Notes under the pieces: generated by a model
Databases searched by the model: none
Seen by the model: only the letters and a program-made list of their open reading frames with translations
What the model was told of the DNA's origin: nothing
Source of the DNA: an uncultured Erysipelotrichaceae bacterium
GTDB lineage: Bacteria > Bacillota_I > Bacilli_A > RFN20 > CAG-826
Assembly (NCBI GenBank): GCA_902793515.1
Contig: CADBDO010000035.1
Location: 1-7,708, forward strand
Direction: 5' to 3'
DNA length: 7,708 bases
Translations under genes and position numbers: made by a program
In this document: piece after piece, positions 1 to 4,686 of the stretch
How positions within the stretch are numbered: the first letter of the stretch is position 1
How the letters are laid out: each line of letters starts with the position of its first letter

Positions 1-455
1 GCTAAGGACATGTAGACTTGCTCGCCGTTGGCGCTTCCTTCACCGGTGAAGGTGACAAGGAGGTAACCGACGTAATCGTCTTCGGTGAGCTCGTAGCTTA
101 AGCCTTTGACTGTGACTTCCTGAGTGTAGCTGCCGACTTTGCCATCTTTGGTGATTGAGGCAGTAAGCATAACGGTTGTGTCCACCGTTGGTCTTTCGAC
201 TGAACCAGGAGCGATGTCACCGATAGCTTCGCAATGAATGATATCTGGTTCGTCGCAAGTCCAGGTGATTGGGAATCCGTCAACCTCTTCTGGGAGGTAG
301 ATGTTGCCTCTCACATCATCGAGGCCTTTGAGGGTAAGGCCTGGAATGTAGGCGGCCATTTCCTCAGATTCCATGGTTGGAACAACTGTTGGCACGCTTG
401 TGCATCCTGATAATGCGAGGACGGCAAGCATAGGAAAGATAAATTTTTTGTTCAT
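1..455 (-). CDS. Secreted lipoprotein with bacterial Ig-like domain and start of a GH43-like domain (partial, C-terminus outside window)
   Basis: The frame opens with ATG at 455 and is open for 151 codons to the window edge. Residues 1-17 are a lipoprotein signal peptide (basic MNKK, hydrophobic core, lipobox LSGC), with Cys18 the expected lipidation site. Residues about 38-117 resemble the atrophied bacterial Ig domain found in many glycosidases: note LPEEVDG, ITWTCDEPDII, a Gly/Arg-Pro turn and TASITKDGK before EVTVKG. From about residue 124 the pattern GYLLVTFTGEG..NGEQVYMSL resembles the first strand of family 43 glycoside hydrolases. I infer a surface-anchored carbohydrate-binding or arabinan/xylan-type hydrolase, but the catalytic region lies outside the window. 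A Shine-Dalgarno AAGAGG (465-470) stands 9 bases before the ATG. It has its own promoter, separate from dprA. Coding and lipoprotein status are firm; the GH43 assignment is tentative. Confidence 0.82.
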   Translation of the reverse strand, partial: MNKKFIFPMLAVLALSGCTSVPTVVPTMESEEMAAYIPGLTLKGLDDVRGNIYLPEEVDGFPITWTCDEPDIIHCEAIGDIAPGSVERPTVDTTVMLTASITKDGKVGSYTQEVTVKGLSYELTEDDYVGYLLVTFTGEGSANGEQVYMSL

Positions 456-480
456 GGGAAATATCCTCTTTTTCGTAGTT

Positions 481-508
481 ATTTTACCCATGTAAGCGCT
501 CACGCAAA
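481..508 (-). promoter_or_regulatory. Putative promoter of the lipoprotein gene
   Basis: On the minus strand a -10 candidate TAAAAT (486-481) lies 16 bases from a -35 candidate TTTGCG (508-503). The predicted start of transcription is near 474, giving a short leader that contains the AAGAGG Shine-Dalgarno. The -10 is good and the -35 is weak, which fits a regulated promoter. Confidence 0.45.
491..504. promoter_or_regulatory. cre/LacI-family-like operator in lipoprotein promoter
   Basis: The 14-mer TGTAAGCGCTCACG matches the idealised CcpA/LacI-type palindrome TGTAAGCGCTTACA at 12 of 14 positions, including the central GCGC. The left half-site is perfect. It sits between the proposed -35 and -10 of the lipoprotein gene, where binding would block polymerase. 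A LacI-family sugar regulator or CcpA would suit a carbohydrate-active lipoprotein, but the binding protein is inferred. Confidence 0.5.
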
Positions 509-549
509 AGCCAAACATGTCAAAAACACATGGCAATCTTATTGTCGAT

Positions 550-1356
550 TTAGGTTTTCGACGGTTCTCTCTCACCTCTGACATCGCCAATCATGAGAAG
601 GACATCCTCAGGACTTTCGATGACAAAAGCTCCCTCTTTGATGAGAGTGTTGCAGGCGCTTTGGTCGGTAGCCCTATATGGAACGCAGCCAACGTCTTTG
701 TTTGAGCTCATTGCATAATTGACGGTGATGAGGGTTCCGCTTCTTCTAGCGGCCTCCCCTACGACCGTCGCTTTCGATAAGCCGGCGACAATGCGGTTTC
801 TTAGAGGGAAAGTCTCTACTGTTGGTTTGGTCATTCCTGGGTATTCGGAAACGACAAGGCCTTCCTTCTTGATCCTTTCATATACGGGCGTGTTCTCGCT
901 TGGATAACAGAAATCGATGCCGTTACCGAGGACGGCAATAGCCCCACCTTTGCTATCTAGAGCCGCAGAAAGGGCTGCTACATCGATTCCGCGGGCCAGT
1001 CCGCTAACTATTCTGTAGCCGTAGTTCGAAAGGCCAGAACAGATGGTTTTCGCCATCTCATTGCCATATGGGCTCGAATTCCTTGAGCCTACATAGGAAA
1101 TGCACTTGGACCCATTTCCTAATAGAGATAAATCCCCGTGGTAAAAGAGAACAATGGGAGGTTTGAAAGATTGCCTAAGGGCTGAAGGATATTCAGGATC
1201 AACCAAAGTGACGAACTTGCTATGGCATGTCGAAACAAGCTTCTTATAAGTGTCGTCGTCTGGTATTTCCTTGCCTCTTACGGCCTGGGATATCTTGTCC
1301 CAGTCGCCCTCGTACTTAAGGGCAAGATAATGAAGAATCTGGTTTGGTTTTAGCAT
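550..1356 (-). CDS. dprA: DNA-processing protein DprA/Smf
   Basis: DprA binds incoming single-stranded DNA and loads RecA during natural transformation. The protein of 268 residues carries the Rossmann-like family signature: YVGSRNSSPYG (88-98), SGLARGID (118-125), AVLGNGIDFCYP (141-152), SEYPG (170-174), FPLRNRIVAGLS (183-194), EAARRSGTLIT (201-211) and NTLIKEGA (236-243). The frame is open back to 1494, inside rnhB. I chose ATG 1356 because a strong GGAGGG lies 9 bases upstream and the family-like N-terminus MLKPNQILHYLAL begins there. The protein is compact: it stops soon after the Rossmann domain, with no C-terminal winged-helix domain. The usual His after GIDxAA is Leu here (residue 129). 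It is the last gene of rbgA-rnhB-dprA, 58 bases after rnhB, an order familiar from Bacillota where topA often follows; topA is absent here. Identification is firm; a role in competence is not proven. Confidence 0.93.
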   Translation of the reverse strand: MLKPNQILHYLALKYEGDWDKISQAVRGKEIPDDDTYKKLVSTCHSKFVTLVDPEYPSALRQSFKPPIVLFYHGDLSLLGNGSKCISYVGSRNSSPYGNEMAKTICSGLSNYGYRIVSGLARGIDVAALSAALDSKGGAIAVLGNGIDFCYPSENTPVYERIKKEGLVVSEYPGMTKPTVETFPLRNRIVAGLSKATVVGEAARRSGTLITVNYAMSSNKDVGCVPYRATDQSACNTLIKEGAFVIESPEDVLLMIGDVRGEREPSKT

Positions 1357-1414
1357 TGCATGGAACCCTCCACATTTCATATAGGGAGGAAATCCATGTT
1401 TTTTCCGAAAATCT

Positions 1415-2035
1415 TTAACAGAGTTTTGGGCTATCGTCGATGAGGAACTTGATTGGCGCGAATGTTTTGCGGTGAATATGGTCGATTGGGCCATACTTCA
1501 TGATGGCGTCGATATGGGCTTTGGTCCCGTATCCTTTATGTTTGGCAAAGCCATATTCAGGATATTGCTTATCAAGCTCATCCATATATCTGTCACGGCT
1601 GACTTTGGCAAGGATCGAGGCTGCAGCGACGTTTAAACACTGGGCATCACCCTTGATCATCGCGATGACTTTCTTGCCTTTGACATATAAAGGCATGGCA
1701 TCAGTGATGATGAGGTCATAATCGATTCCGATCTGCTCGATGGCTTTCTTCATGCAGATCTTGGTGGCCTCATAGATGTTGTATTTGTCGATGTCGTCCG
1801 CACTGACAGAAGCGATGCCATAGGCAAGGGCCTTTTCCTTAATCACATCGAAAAGGGCTTCGCGTTTCTTGGCGGTGAGTTTCTTGGAATCGTCAATCAG
1901 TTCGTCAGCGAAGCCTGGAGCGAATAACGCGGCGGCCGCAAAAACAGGCCCAGCAAGAGGGCCACGTCCTGCCTCATCGACTCCAACGATGAGTTTGCAA
2001 GAGGTCGAATAGAATTCCTTTTCCTTATTAAGCAT
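1415..2035 (-). CDS. rnhB: Ribonuclease HII
   Basis: RNase HII nicks DNA 5' of embedded ribonucleotides, starting ribonucleotide excision repair, and removes RNA from RNA:DNA hybrids. The 206-residue protein is of normal length. It has the N-terminal GVDEAGRGPLAGPV motif (18-31), giving Asp20 and Glu21, then DSKKLT (49-54), TDAMP (Asp112), KGDA (Asp130), the SILAKVSRDRYM helix (140-151) and YGFAKHKGYGT (161-171). Together these supply the expected DEDD metal site. The ATG at 2035 overlaps the end of rbgA by 8 bases, so the two are translationally linked in one operon; dprA follows after 58 bases. Confidence 0.97.
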   Translation of the reverse strand: MLNKEKEFYSTSCKLIVGVDEAGRGPLAGPVFAAAALFAPGFADELIDDSKKLTAKKREALFDVIKEKALAYGIASVSADDIDKYNIYEATKICMKKAIEQIGIDYDLIITDAMPLYVKGKKVIAMIKGDAQCLNVAAASILAKVSRDRYMDELDKQYPEYGFAKHKGYGTKAHIDAIMKYGPIDHIHRKTFAPIKFLIDDSPKLC

Positions 2036-2897
2036 TAGGTTTCTCTAAACTGATTTTGCCAAAGTAACCTTCTTGAAGGTCTTTGAAGATCGAGGATGTC
2101 GCCTTGTCCGTATCTGGGGCGCCATTCTTCAAAAGATAGCCACGGTTCTTAGCGACAATCTCTAGCACTTCTTCGGCTTCGATTTTGCTAATATCTTCAA
2201 TTCCGTAGCGGTTTTGCATGCAATTTTTGTAATTTTCGCGAAGGAAAACGAATAAGAAACGGTATAGCTCATCAAGAGGAAGGACATCTTCTTTGATGCT
2301 TCCAAGGATAGCTAAACGCTTCGCGGTTAAAGGTCCTTCGTAGTTCATCGGAAGGATGCCTGGGGTGTCGAGCAAGACAAAGTCTCCGGAGAGTTTGATC
2401 CACTGCTCGCTTCTGGTTACGCCTGGAGTGTTTGCGGCTCTGGCCACTCTCTTCCCGGCGAGGTTATTGATAAGGGTGCTTTTGCCGACGTTAGGGATGC
2501 CGACGATGAGAAGCTTAAGAGGCTGTTTCTTCATTCCAAGTTTCTTCTCTTTCTCGCGCTTCTTGATGACGAGAGGCTCGCTCATCTCATTAAGGACCTT
2601 AAAGACCTTCTCGCCTTTGAGGTTGCTTGCAAAGCAAGTGATGCCCTCTTGGTTGTATTTGGAAATCCACCTTGCTGTGACCAAGGTGTCGGCTTTGTCG
2701 TTTTTGGAAAGGACAATCAGGTGAGGTTTGCTTCCGATGAGTTCGTGGAGCATCGGGTTGCGCGTTGAAAATGGCGCTCTCGCGTCGGCGACCTCAACCA
2801 CGATATCGGCGTTCTTGATGAAAGGAGCCATCTCGCGGAGAGCCTTAGCCATATGGCCAGGGAAATAATGGACGTTCTTCTGCTGCTGATTGTTCAT
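2028..2897 (-). CDS. rbgA: Ribosome biogenesis GTPase RbgA (YlqF)
   Basis: RbgA is a circularly permuted GTPase needed for late 50S assembly in Bacillus. The 289-residue protein shows the permuted motif order: G4-like LSKNDKAD (63-70), G1 P-loop GIPNVGKST (133-141), G2 region NTPGVT (156-161), G3 DTPG (177-180). The N-terminal YFPGHMAKA (11-19) includes His15, equivalent to the catalytic His9 of B. subtilis RbgA. The C-terminal RNA-binding ANTAR-like helical domain is present and ends in FGKISLEKP. The first residue of the usual NKxD motif is Ser rather than Asn. The ATG at 2897 is the only possible start: an in-frame TAG directly precedes it and no other start codon occurs before His15. No Shine-Dalgarno is present, and a promoter lies immediately upstream (see 2905-2933). 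First gene of rbgA-rnhB-dprA. Confidence 0.96.
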   Translation of the reverse strand: MNNQQQKNVHYFPGHMAKALREMAPFIKNADIVVEVADARAPFSTRNPMLHELIGSKPHLIVLSKNDKADTLVTARWISKYNQEGITCFASNLKGEKVFKVLNEMSEPLVIKKREKEKKLGMKKQPLKLLIVGIPNVGKSTLINNLAGKRVARAANTPGVTRSEQWIKLSGDFVLLDTPGILPMNYEGPLTAKRLAILGSIKEDVLPLDELYRFLFVFLRENYKNCMQNRYGIEDISKIEAEEVLEIVAKNRGYLLKNGAPDTDKATSSIFKDLQEGYFGKISLEKPNA

Positions 2898-2904
2898 CTA
2901 ATAA

Positions 2905-2933
2905 AGTATAAGAATTCTTATGAATTAAGACAA
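2905..2933 (-). promoter_or_regulatory. Promoter of rbgA-rnhB-dprA, predicted leaderless
   Basis: On the minus strand TTGTCT (2933-2928), a 17-base spacer and TATACT (2910-2905) form a good sigma-A promoter. The -10 ends only 7 bases before the rbgA ATG at 2897, so transcription should begin at or one base before the start codon. This agrees with the missing Shine-Dalgarno and suggests a leaderless mRNA. The -35 is contiguous with the T-tract of the rplS terminator. Confidence 0.65.
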
Positions 2934-2964
2934 AATAAAACCGCCCTCAATTGAAAGGGCGGTT
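2931..2964 (-). terminator. Intrinsic terminator of rplS
   Basis: Read on the minus strand, AACCGCCCT (2964-2956) pairs perfectly with AGGGCGGTT (2947-2939) around an 8-base loop, followed by TTATTTTG. This 9-bp GC-rich stem with a T-tract starts 18 bases after the rplS stop and is a classic rho-independent terminator. It separates rplS from rbgA. Confidence 0.93.
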
Positions 2965-2982
2965 CTAGTCACTTCTTGAGAT

Positions 2983-3354
2983 TTACTTAGCTTCGGCAGC
3001 TTTTGGGGCTTTGCCTTGCTTGATACGGGCGGATTTGCCGCTGAGTCCACGCATGTAGTGGATTCTGGCACGACGAACCTTACCGTAACGGGTAACTTCG
3101 ATCTTAGCGATGCTTGGGGAGTTGACTGGGAAAGTTCTTTCCACGCCGACGCCACTGGACATCTTTCTGACGACGAAGGTTTCGCTGACACCATGACCGC
3201 GACGCTGGATAACGACGCCCTCATAGACCTGAATACGCTCTTTCTTGTTCTCGACAATACGGTAGTAAACCTTGACGGTGTCACCACTGGAGAACTGTGG
3301 GATGTCATCGCGAATCTGCTTGGCAGTGATCTCATTGACAATGTTGTTGTTCAT
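2983..3354 (-). CDS. rplS: 50S ribosomal protein L19
   Basis: L19 lies at the 30S-50S interface. The 123-residue product shows the family pattern throughout: FSSGDTVKVYYRI (21-33), YEGVVIQRRGHG (44-55), ETFVVRKMSSGVGVERTFP (58-76), then the RYGKVRRARIHYMRGLSGKSARI block near the C-terminus, ending in a short Lys/Ala-rich tail. The ATG at 3354 is supported by TAGGAGG 9 bases upstream. In many bacteria rplS is the last gene of rpsP-rimM-trmD-rplS; here it is transcribed divergently from that operon, as a single gene with its own promoter, a structured leader and a strong terminator. The antisense open frame over it is a shadow. Confidence 0.98.
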   Translation of the reverse strand: MNNNIVNEITAKQIRDDIPQFSSGDTVKVYYRIVENKKERIQVYEGVVIQRRGHGVSETFVVRKMSSGVGVERTFPVNSPSIAKIEVTRYGKVRRARIHYMRGLSGKSARIKQGKAPKAAEAK

Positions 3355-3483
3355 GAATCTTTTCCTCCTAACTTAGAATTTGCTCTTCAGGTTCACGTCT
3401 AGTGACAGACGGCGGAGCCTGCGTATCGCTTTCGCGCACCGAATATATTACGCGCTCGATAAGTCCCTCGCAAGCAAAAACCT
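3355..3483 (-). ncRNA. Structured rplS mRNA leader, candidate L19 autoregulatory leader
   Basis: The predicted 129-nt untranslated leader folds by eye into nested helices. An outer stem TTTGCT (3478-3473) pairs with AGCAAA (3384-3379). Inside, TGCG/CGCA (3472-3469 with 3423-3420) and TATCG/CGATA (3461-3457 with 3428-3424) flank a one-sided AGGGACT bulge, with a possible GCGC/GCGC pairing further in. A second arm is CGTCT/AGACG (3411-3407 with 3400-3396) with an AGG/CCT base. Together they form a three-way junction shortly before the Shine-Dalgarno. L19 leaders that repress rplS are described for low-GC Gram-positives (Rfam L19_leader). Position and fold agree, but I could not compare with the covariance model. 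Confidence 0.55.
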
Positions 3484-3489
3484 ACGGAG

Positions 3490-3517
3490 ATTGAAATGTA
3501 ACGCGTTTTGGTGTCAA
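3490..3517 (-). promoter_or_regulatory. Promoter of rplS
   Basis: On the minus strand a consensus -35 TTGACA (3517-3512) is followed after 16 bases by a weaker -10, TTCAAT (3495-3490). Transcription should start near 3483. The perfect -35 makes the site credible; the -10 matches the consensus at four of six positions. Confidence 0.55.
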
Positions 3518-3533
3518 GCAAAAATACTTGACA
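3512..3533. repeat. Inverted repeat formed by back-to-back -35 boxes
   Basis: TGTCAAG (3512-3518) and CTTGACA (3527-3533) are a perfect 7-bp inverted repeat around CAAAAATA. Each arm contains the TTGACA -35 box of one of the divergent promoters (rplS leftward, rpsP rightward). It may only reflect two consensus -35 boxes facing away, or may serve as a shared regulator site. Confidence 0.75.
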
Positions 3534-3556
3534 GGTCTATATCATAAGCCTATGAT
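3528..3556 (+). promoter_or_regulatory. Strong promoter of the rpsP operon
   Basis: TTGACA (3528-3533), a 17-base spacer and TATGAT (3551-3556) match the sigma-A consensus at 11 of 12 positions. Transcription should start near 3563, leaving a leader of roughly 23 bases with the AAGGAG Shine-Dalgarno (3568-3573). This leader is too short for a complex RNA regulator, unlike that of rplS. Confidence 0.88.
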
Positions 3557-3585
3557 TACGTTCGGAAAAGGAGAACAAGCAAATT

Positions 3586-3864
3586 ATGGTTAAAATCAGA
3601 TTGGCCCGCATTGGCCGCCACAAAGACCCTTTCTACCGCATCGTCGCCGCTGACAGCCGCTCTTCCAGAGATGGCCGTTATATCGAGCAGATCGGCACCT
3701 ACGATCCAGCTCTCGGAGAAGAAAAAGCTCTTATCAACGAAGAGCTTGCTATGAAATGGCTCAAAGATGGCGCTATCCCTTCCGACAGTGTTCGCGCTAT
3801 GTTCAGCCGCAAAGGCATCATGGCTAAGTTCGCCGAAGGAAAGGCTAAAAAGGAGTCTAAATAA
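3586..3864 (+). CDS. rpsP: 30S ribosomal protein S16
   Basis: S16 is a small-subunit assembly protein. The 92-residue product has the full family signature: MVKIRLARIGRHKDPFYRIV at the N-terminus, then ADSRSSRDGRYIEQIGTYDP (22-41), and a C-terminal helix region with WLKDGAIPSDSVRAMFSRKG. Length is normal for the family. The ATG is preceded by AAGGAG with a 12-base spacer and by a near-consensus promoter. The stop codon TAA shares its last A with the khpA start (TAATG), so khpA is translationally coupled. Confidence 0.98.
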   Translation: MVKIRLARIGRHKDPFYRIVAADSRSSRDGRYIEQIGTYDPALGEEKALINEELAMKWLKDGAIPSDSVRAMFSRKGIMAKFAEGKAKKESK

Positions 3865-4148
3865 TGGATTACGAAAAGGTAATCCACGGTCTTGTCGATC
3901 CCCTCATCGAGCATCCTGAATCCATCATGGTCAGAGAGCTCCCAGGCAGCACCGAGAAAGATGTGGCCCTCCTCATCGTCGCAGAAGATGATGACACCGC
4001 CCGCTTAATCGGCAAGCATGGAGCGATCGCAAACGCCCTCCGCGAAGCTATTGGAATCGTTGGCAAAGCCGACAACTCCAACCTCAGAATTCACCTTAAA
4101 TTCGAGAGCTTCAACGAAAAGCATGACGATAAAGAGGACGCCGAATAA
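3864..4148 (+). CDS. khpA: KH-domain RNA-binding protein KhpA (YlqC family)
   Basis: KhpA is a minimal KH-domain RNA-binding protein which, in Streptococcus and other Bacillota, pairs with KhpB and affects cell length, division and small-RNA binding. The 94-residue protein has the type-II KH core: VIHGLVDPLIEHP (6-18), a beta-strand VALLIVAEDDD (34-44) and the RNA-contacting loop ARLIGKHGAIANALREAI, with the GxxG motif GKHG at 50-53. A short acidic tail (KHDDKEDAE) follows, longer than in many homologues. The ATG overlaps the rpsP stop by one base, and an AAGGAG (3850-3855) stands 8 bases upstream, inside rpsP. Its place between rpsP and rimM is the usual one in Bacillota; the ylqD gene found next to it in Bacillus is absent. 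A terminator-like hairpin covers its last codons. Confidence 0.93.
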   Translation: MDYEKVIHGLVDPLIEHPESIMVRELPGSTEKDVALLIVAEDDDTARLIGKHGAIANALREAIGIVGKADNSNLRIHLKFESFNEKHDDKEDAE

Positions 4149-4165
4149 GCGTCCTCCTTTTTCTC
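4134..4165 (+). terminator. Terminator-like hairpin between khpA and rimM
   Basis: GAGGACGC (4134-4141) and GCGTCCTC (4149-4156) form a perfect 8-bp GC-rich stem around a 7-base loop that contains the khpA stop codon. CTTTTTCTC follows, with five consecutive T. The structure fits an intrinsic terminator or attenuator. No promoter is visible between it and rimM, so rimM-trmD probably depend on read-through. Confidence 0.6.
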
Positions 4166-4167
4166 TT

Positions 4168-4686
4168 ATGGAATACATCACACTTGGTTACATTCTTAAA
4201 CCCTTCGGGTTAAAGGGTGAGGTCAGATGCAAATCCCTCACTTCTTTTGCTAAGCAAAGATTTAAGAAAGGGACCATGTTGTCTCTTCATGACGAGAAAA
4301 CAAACGAAAGATTCCCTGCTACAGTCAAAAGCTTCAGGGATTCCGGAGACTACTACTTCCTCTCCTTCGAGGAATATGGCGATATCAACGCCATCGAAGG
4401 CTACAAAGGCTTTGCCATTGAGATGGACAAAGAAGCGGCCGTCCTTCCAGAAGGCTACTACCGCTATGCCGACTTGATCGGCTGCAAAGTCGTCGATTAT
4501 CTTGACGAGAACCGCGTCATCGGAATCGTCGACGAGGTCCTTGAATACTCAAAGACCAGAACCTTATCGGTCACCACCGCCGAGAAGAAACATGTATATG
4601 TTCCATTCAAAGACGGTCTTTTCATCAAAAACGTCGACATCGATAATAAAGTCATAACCATCAATGTCATGGAGGGCTTACTTTGA
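4168..4686 (+). CDS. rimM: 16S rRNA processing protein RimM
   Basis: RimM binds S19 and helps mature the head of the 30S subunit. The 172-residue protein has the two expected domains: an N-terminal barrel beginning ITLGYILKPFGLKGEVR (4-20), and a C-terminal PRC barrel starting at GYYRYADLIGCKVVDYLDE and closing with VPFKDGLFIKNVDID and the family-typical terminus MEGLL. An in-frame opening back to 4018 exists, but it lies inside khpA in another frame and has no RimM similarity; ATG 4168 starts exactly at the family N-terminus. No Shine-Dalgarno precedes it: the 19 bases after the khpA stop are pyrimidine-rich (TCCTCCTTTTTCTCTT) and follow a stable hairpin, predicting weak translation. The stop TGA overlaps the trmD TTG start. 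Confidence 0.95.
   Translation: MEYITLGYILKPFGLKGEVRCKSLTSFAKQRFKKGTMLSLHDEKTNERFPATVKSFRDSGDYYFLSFEEYGDINAIEGYKGFAIEMDKEAAVLPEGYYRYADLIGCKVVDYLDENRVIGIVDEVLEYSKTRTLSVTTAEKKHVYVPFKDGLFIKNVDIDNKVITINVMEGLL

Noticed and set aside
98..283. Minus-strand open frame of 61 codons
   Set aside because: It is a shifted-frame shadow of the lipoprotein gene, which runs uninterrupted from 455 to the window edge with signal peptide and domain similarity.
516..532. Possible terminator after dprA (CATGT/ACATG stem on the minus strand)
   Set aside because: The stem is only 5 bp, AT-rich in part, and the following TTTGGCTTTT tract is poor. I cannot support it as a terminator, though one may be expected between dprA and the lipoprotein gene.
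1357..1494. Longer dprA reading frame starting at 1494 inside rnhB
   Set aside because: The extra 46 residues are low-complexity (Ser-rich) and unlike DprA, overlap rnhB by about 80 bases and have no good Shine-Dalgarno, while ATG 1356 has GGAGGG at 9 bases.
3016..3402. 128-codon open frame antisense to rplS
   Set aside because: It lies entirely opposite a ribosomal protein gene and its leader, has no recognisable domain and is explained by codon bias of rplS.
4018..4167. N-terminal extension of rimM beginning inside khpA
   Set aside because: It is an out-of-frame reading of khpA with no RimM similarity; the family N-terminus begins at 4168.
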